Of a stretch of 64,000 nucleotides of DNA, positions 59,439 through 64,000 are shown piece by piece. Both the position numbers and the translations under genes were made by a program. This DNA is from Crambe crambe (Eukaryota > Porifera > Demospongiae > Poecilosclerida > Crambeidae). Every line of letters starts with the position of its first letter. The stretch's first letter is position 1. The stretch is from assembly GCA_963924555.1 (NCBI GenBank), contig OZ004591.1:6510001-6574000 (forward strand), given 5' to 3'. Below the pieces are notes generated by a model. The model was not told the DNA's origin and did no database searches. It was given only the letters and a program-made list of their open reading frames with translations.

Positions 59439-59729
59439 ATTTTCTGTTTAGTTACTCCATGATCCATATGGATCCAAGATGGATCCAATCTTATATTATT
59501 GATGAACAAGATTATTGCCTACATGTTTGCCTCGGCCATCATCAGGGTTCTCACACAATTTATGTGAACCCTGATGACGACGGCTGAAATGCACACAATG
59601 TGAACCCTGATGATGGCTGAGGCATTTCAGCCGAGAACCCTGATGATGGCTGAAGCATTTCAGCCGAAACATGTAGCTAGGCAATATCTTGTTCATAGTT
59701 CATATAAGATTGCCAACTAAACAGAGAAT
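59439..59729. mobile_element. Fold-back element with internal palindromic repeats
   Basis: Long imperfect inverted repeat. The outer arms are ATTTTCTGTTTAGTT (59439-59453) and AACTAAACAGAGAAT (59715-59729). Inner arms are CCAATCTTATAT..GAACAAGATTATTGCCTACATGTTT and its degenerate complement. The centre repeats GAACCCTGATGATGGCTGAAG with GCATTTCAGCC three times in both orientations. No coding capacity. Confidence 0.7.
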
Positions 59730-59871
59730 ATGAAAGTGAAACTTTGAAGTTATGAGATAGTGCGCATGCCCAGTATGCCTAATAATAATTAATTATAAGG
59801 TATAAATCCACAGTATTTATTGCCTCAGCTGAGATTAAAGGAATTTGAGCTAGCAGCAGTGAGCTGGGAAA

Positions 59872-59965
59872 ATGTTTAGGAAAAAATCTCTGACCGGAGA
59901 AGTTTTACACGAAGAGAGGATAGCCTACGATGCGATCCTGAGAGCAAATGCTTCAAAAGCTCGTG
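59872..59965 (+). CDS. First coding exon of an unidentified gene (partial)
   Basis: An ATG preceded by a long stretch without an in-frame alternative opens 31 codons plus one base: MFRKKSLTGEVLHEERIAYD and a continuation ending in ANASKAR. It closes at a strong donor, GTGGTAAGT. No downstream exon could be placed with confidence before the window ends, so the next exon probably lies beyond a long intron. The protein is not recognised. Confidence 0.5.
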
Positions 59966-61493
59966 GTAAGTCGCAACCATCACTAGCCAGTTTGTAGCTG
60001 TATGTAGTTCAGTGCAGCTATTAAGACCCCGGGCTAGCTGCGCTGCATCGTTGAATAATCACTTCTGTTCCGGATCCCTCTAGATCCTCTCTTCTCTTGC
60101 AGAAAGATTTCACACCTACAAGTGCATATAACTAAAATGTGCTGTGTGACACTCCTCTAAACCATTTTCGGGGGGTCTGCCTGAGCTGTATAGTTAGTTA
60201 ACTAAAATAGATTAGTGTGGGTTGCTCTGCTTCCCAGACATGCCCTTGATGTGGTGGATGGAACAGCCTAGAGCATTATAAGTTCTCTTTAATCTGCTGG
60301 ATTATCTCTTTTTGTGGGGAGGGGGGAGGGGAGAAGTGGGAATTGTTGAAGGAGTGCATGTATTGAGCAATCTGTGTGTATTTCAATATTTTCTGTTTAA
60401 TAGAATCATGGTTTCACTTTTGACAGTATAATTATCAGTTTTGCTTCCACAGAGAGATAACTATATGTAGGCTGTTAGTCTAGGACCACATAATTGCTTC
60501 ATTAGCAGTTTATATTTAACTCACTGCTTAAGCACGACAGTTTTTCTTTGCAGGGAGACACTCTCTGTGGATTGTTGTGCAATGTGAATGCCTTTCTTGC
60601 ACCATCTGTATAGCTAGTTATGAAAACTCAAAAGCCCTTTAGCAATAGAATAGTGATACACTTTCTCAAGTGAAGCAAACTGTGCAATGAGCTGAATCCA
60701 ATTCTGTAGGCTGCTATATAAACAGAGCACTGTAGTAGTACATCTGGCCAATGTTACCATCATCCAGTTAAGACAACATAATTATTGTTTTTTGGTTGTT
60801 GCTTCCATGTGGTCTCAGAAAATAATTATGTGGTCAATACTAGACCTATTTCCTTCTGCACTTCTATGGAGAGAGAGAAAGAGAAAGAGAAAGAGTCCCT
60901 CATTACTCCCTATAATATAGCACCACATGAGAGAGGGAGAGGGAGAGAGAGAGAGAGAGAGAGAATCTCCACCCTATTATGGTCATTACTCTGAACTAAA
61001 TTACTATAGTGACCTCCACAATAGGACAATGTATAAATAACTGACATCATCGCTCCATAGAGACCACAAGTAATACAATTTAGAGTTGCCACAATCATTT
61101 TCTATCATTAACTGTGAGTAGTAATGGTGTGCATTTATATGACTGTGCCTCAGTTATGAGCTACTGCATCTGTAGCTTAGCCACTTAAGGATTCTCATGT
61201 GGTTAGAGAGGCTGTACAGTGGATATTGTGGGATAGTTGTTCAGGTAGAAATTTGATCCTTGCAGTGACCACTTTGTGGTCATTTACAGTATGCATATGC
61301 GGGGAGTTTCTCAAAGGGTAAAAAAATAAACTTTCCTCTTCTATTCAAACCTCCCCTGTCTAGGTCAGTGGTACATGTATAATTTGTTAACTGATACTAT
61401 GGGCTACTAGCCATCATTTCCTTGTCCTTTAACAAGAATAAGAAGTGATAACACGATTTTGGAGTATTTTAGATTTTGGAGTATTTTAGAGTT

Positions 61494-61793
61494 GCAATTC
61501 CTCGTAAAATAAGCTTCATCATGTCTAGGTGTTGTTCTTAACACTGTTCAAACTACTTGTATACTAGCATAGTGTAGGTAGACCATGCTTACAATTCCTT
61601 GTAAAGTAAGTGTGTATCAGAGGTACTTGTCAAGGTGCTGTTCTTACTTTGTAGCGTAGGTATATAGACCACAATAATTCCTTGTATGGTAAGAAGTACT
61701 CTGTTCTTACATACAAGCATAGGTAGCACTTGCAATTCCTTGTAATTAAAGTAAGTGTGTTAGAGGTAACTTGTCTTGGTGCTGTTCTTAACA
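61494..61793 (+). repeat. Degenerate tandem repeat, four units
   Basis: Four units begin with CAATTCCTTGTAA or close variants (61494, 61591, about 61673 and 61732) and share GAGGTACTTGTC, GGTGCTGTTCTTA and GCATAGGTAG. Unit lengths vary from about 60 to 97 bp. Confidence 0.7.
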
Positions 61794-63436
61794 CTTTAAT
61801 CTTATTTGTGGTTAAGTTGGCCTTAGAATTTCATTGAATCAGGGTCTATCGATGTTTTTGTTCTCAGTCTGTCTAGCTACCTTCAACTCTACAGTGTTTC
61901 ATGAATATCCCAGTGTTCTAGCAACAGTACGACTTTTACTGCTGAATGAATAACATTATATGATGACACAAAAGACCTCTTTATGTTTAGTCAAAATAAT
62001 ATCATTTATCCTTATCATGAATCAATAATGAATGGCGACTGCTATGGAGATTGAAACCATTTTGTGCAAGCAATGAATCCCTATATAGAAGCTGCCAGTT
62101 AATCCTTGTACCTCAACTACTAATTATGCAAAAAAACTCTGTCTGGACTGCACCTTATATGTGTGTTAGCAGTTCTACGACTTTCATCAAAATATAGACC
62201 TCATTGGGACTGTCTGTGTTTAGTCCCCCTCATAAGGATCTCTGTCCTTCAAGGGACCTATCAGATGTCTCTCCCTATACATTCATAGCATATTATTCCT
62301 TGTAAGCTGCTTAGCTATGATACTCTGACGGGAGTTCCTTTTTTGAAGTTTGAGCTGTTATTAGTTTTTGCTATCTTCATGTAATATACACCTCACCATT
62401 ATTCATAGCGCTAATTCATGGCGTGTGAAAACAGTTATTGTCAGTGGGATTTGCTGCAAGGTGGAGTCAATTTGTACCAATTAGCACAGGCTAAGTGGAA
62501 TGCAAGTGGGTGGCTGCATCTCCTTCTCAATTGTATTACACAGCTCTGAACTACACCTTCTTTCTTGGTGTGAAACCCACTTATGATATCCATAGCAACA
62601 TTGGAGTGGTGGTACCCTTTTATCTCAACCTCTGACCACATAATCCCACCAAAGGCCCTTTAAACCCAGCATGAATCCCATCCATAGAGTCTCTCTTGTA
62701 TTGAGTAACCCTATATAATGTCCTCAGTAACCCTATATAATGTCCTCAGGGTGTTATAGCCTTTCTGACTAAATAATAGTCTTCCTTCCTTCGATAGCAA
62801 TCCATGTTTACGTATGTACAAGGTTTTGATGTTTTTCATCAGTTTTCATCATCATCATTAGAAACGTTGTAATAGCATAAACACTGTTTCCAGTGCCATA
62901 CATGGAGATGAAATAATGACAAGTAACAGTTGCTGGTATCTCTATTTCATTTGTCGAAACTAATCATCGGTCTGACAGTAGACGTTGCTAATAGCAACGA
63001 CTGCTTGCTAGTAAATATGAAAACTAAAAACTATCTATCGTTGTTGGATTTTCAGGACCATTGCTCATCTATCATCTCATCTATGAAGATAGCTGAGACT
63101 TTCCTTGATCTCCTATTGTCATTGAAGCATATTTATTTTTTGGATGCATACTATTTCCAATTTAGGAACTTAGAGTAGTAGAAAGGGGTCACAGGTTGTT
63201 GAACACAGAGCACATGTGACTCCGTTTTGCAAGACTGCACACCTGCTTGACCAGCATTTCCTGTGATCCTTCCAACTCTTCTCCTATGCAGCAAAAATTT
63301 TCATAGGGAGAGTAGGAAATTCAATTATCAAAAATGTTAAACACCTGGAGGGCATTGCTGGTACAAGGTGTTTTACAGTATTTGTCCCTTTGTGGTAGAA
63401 GAACAGTAGAGTGGACATCGTGTGATTAATAATTGA

Positions 63437-63573
63437 GACCATGAATGCCTGGGTGGGGGGGGATTTTGTTAAATGTTAAGTTTCCTTTTGGAATTGATAA
63501 TGTGTGACCATGAATGCCTGGGTGGGGGGGATTTTGTTAAATGTTAAGTTTCCTTTTGGAATTGATAATGTAC
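63437..63573 (+). repeat. 69-bp tandem duplication
   Basis: Two almost identical units, 63437-63505 and 63506-63573, starting GACCATGAATGCCTGGGTGG. They differ mainly by one G in the G run. Confidence 0.92.
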
Positions 63574-63819
63574 ATGGCGGAATGTAATTGAAGGGGATTT
63601 ACTCTTTCTGTACTGGTTGTTATTAATTTTTGACTTCCTCCATGGGACGGCTGGGGACAGCTGCAAGACTTGTTCTCGAAATAACTACTGTAGATTTCAG
63701 GATGGAATGAGAAATAGGTAGTGGTTTACAAGGATGTAAGAAACCTGATCCTTTAACAAAATGTATCCACCTATTCCCTTAACCTTCCTGACAACCATGA
63801 AGACTCCCTCTCAAAGGAT

Positions 63820-64000
63820 GTGACGTTTGGAATGGTGACCATTAATTCCTACTCTAAGTATCAGTCAATTATGAAAACTTTGTGTACACCACAGAGCAAG
63901 GGTTTCATTTAATACATAGCCAGAGGGCACAGCGAGGCTGTCTTTTTGTAGAATCACATACTGTCCATTGTCAGGATCCATTCATCATTCCAAACGTCAC
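63820..64000. repeat. Possible inverted-repeat element reaching the window end
   Basis: GTGACGTTTGGAATG at 63820-63834 is the exact complement of CATTCCAAACGTCAC at 63986-64000. This fits the termini of a MITE of about 181 bp, or one whose right end continues past the window. Confidence 0.45.

Larger units (their letters stand above)
59966..64000. other. Probable long first intron or intergenic sequence
   Basis: 4 kb with no supported exon. Open frames are short and without domain resemblance. GA-rich patches lie at 60870-60892 and 60930-60963. It contains the tandem repeats listed separately. Confidence 0.45.

Overview
The window is animal nuclear DNA. It has multi-exon genes with GT-AG introns, most under 1 kb, whose proteins are metazoan: a UNC80-like channel subunit, an SH2-ankyrin-SH2 tyrosine kinase of the HTK16/Shark family, TNF-fold ligands, MSL2 and RCBTB. 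The compact alternating genes, short introns and gene set fit an early-branching animal, most likely a demosponge. That taxon is an inference, not something the sequence proves.

Layout. 343-11619 (+): last 18 exons of a UNC80 homologue, whose 5' part lies left of the window. 11751-13328 (-): intronless M20 metallopeptidase. 13446-17527 (+): type B carboxylesterase, 15 exons. 17649-21384 (-): propionyl-CoA carboxylase beta chain, 13 exons. 21574-27328 (+): USP4/11/15-type ubiquitin protease, 25 exons, with Ser at the catalytic Cys position. About 27538-29700 (-): degenerate second copy of the PCCB gene. 30026-32659 (+): MSL2-like RING/CXC protein, one exon. 32964-34269 (-): EPSTI1-like coiled-coil protein. 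34485-41345 (+): SH2-ANK-SH2-kinase. 41728-43139 (-): RTF2. 43355-44586 (+): ZNHIT1 with a U12-type AT-AC intron. 44587-47796: no recognised gene. 47797-49567 (+) and 49973-51483 (-): two paralogous, convergent TNF-like ligands. 53169-59091 (-): RCBTB1/2 homologue, 13 exons. 59872-59965 (+): first coding exon of an unidentified gene, followed by about 4 kb without recognisable coding sequence.

From UNC80 to ZNHIT1 eleven consecutive units (ten genes and one pseudogene) alternate strictly in strand. This makes head-to-head pairs with 117-215 bp between start codons (M20/esterase, PCCB/USP, EPSTI1-like/kinase, RTF2/ZNHIT1), probably sharing promoters. The PCCB pseudogene stands head-to-head with MSL2 and carries a copy of the PCCB promoter-proximal sequence, so MSL2 may have acquired part of its upstream region by that duplication.

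Non-coding structure: long (CT)n tracts just before splice acceptors, 20- and 22-bp minisatellites in UNC80 introns, G homopolymers up to 46 nt, a dispersed short inverted-repeat family, two fold-back elements, a 153-bp MITE-like insertion with an empty paralogous site, and one LINE reverse-transcriptase fragment. No tRNA, rRNA, CRISPR array, retrovirus or Polinton was recognised. All exon boundaries were read by eye from splice signals, reading phase and family alignment from memory; none is confirmed by transcripts.
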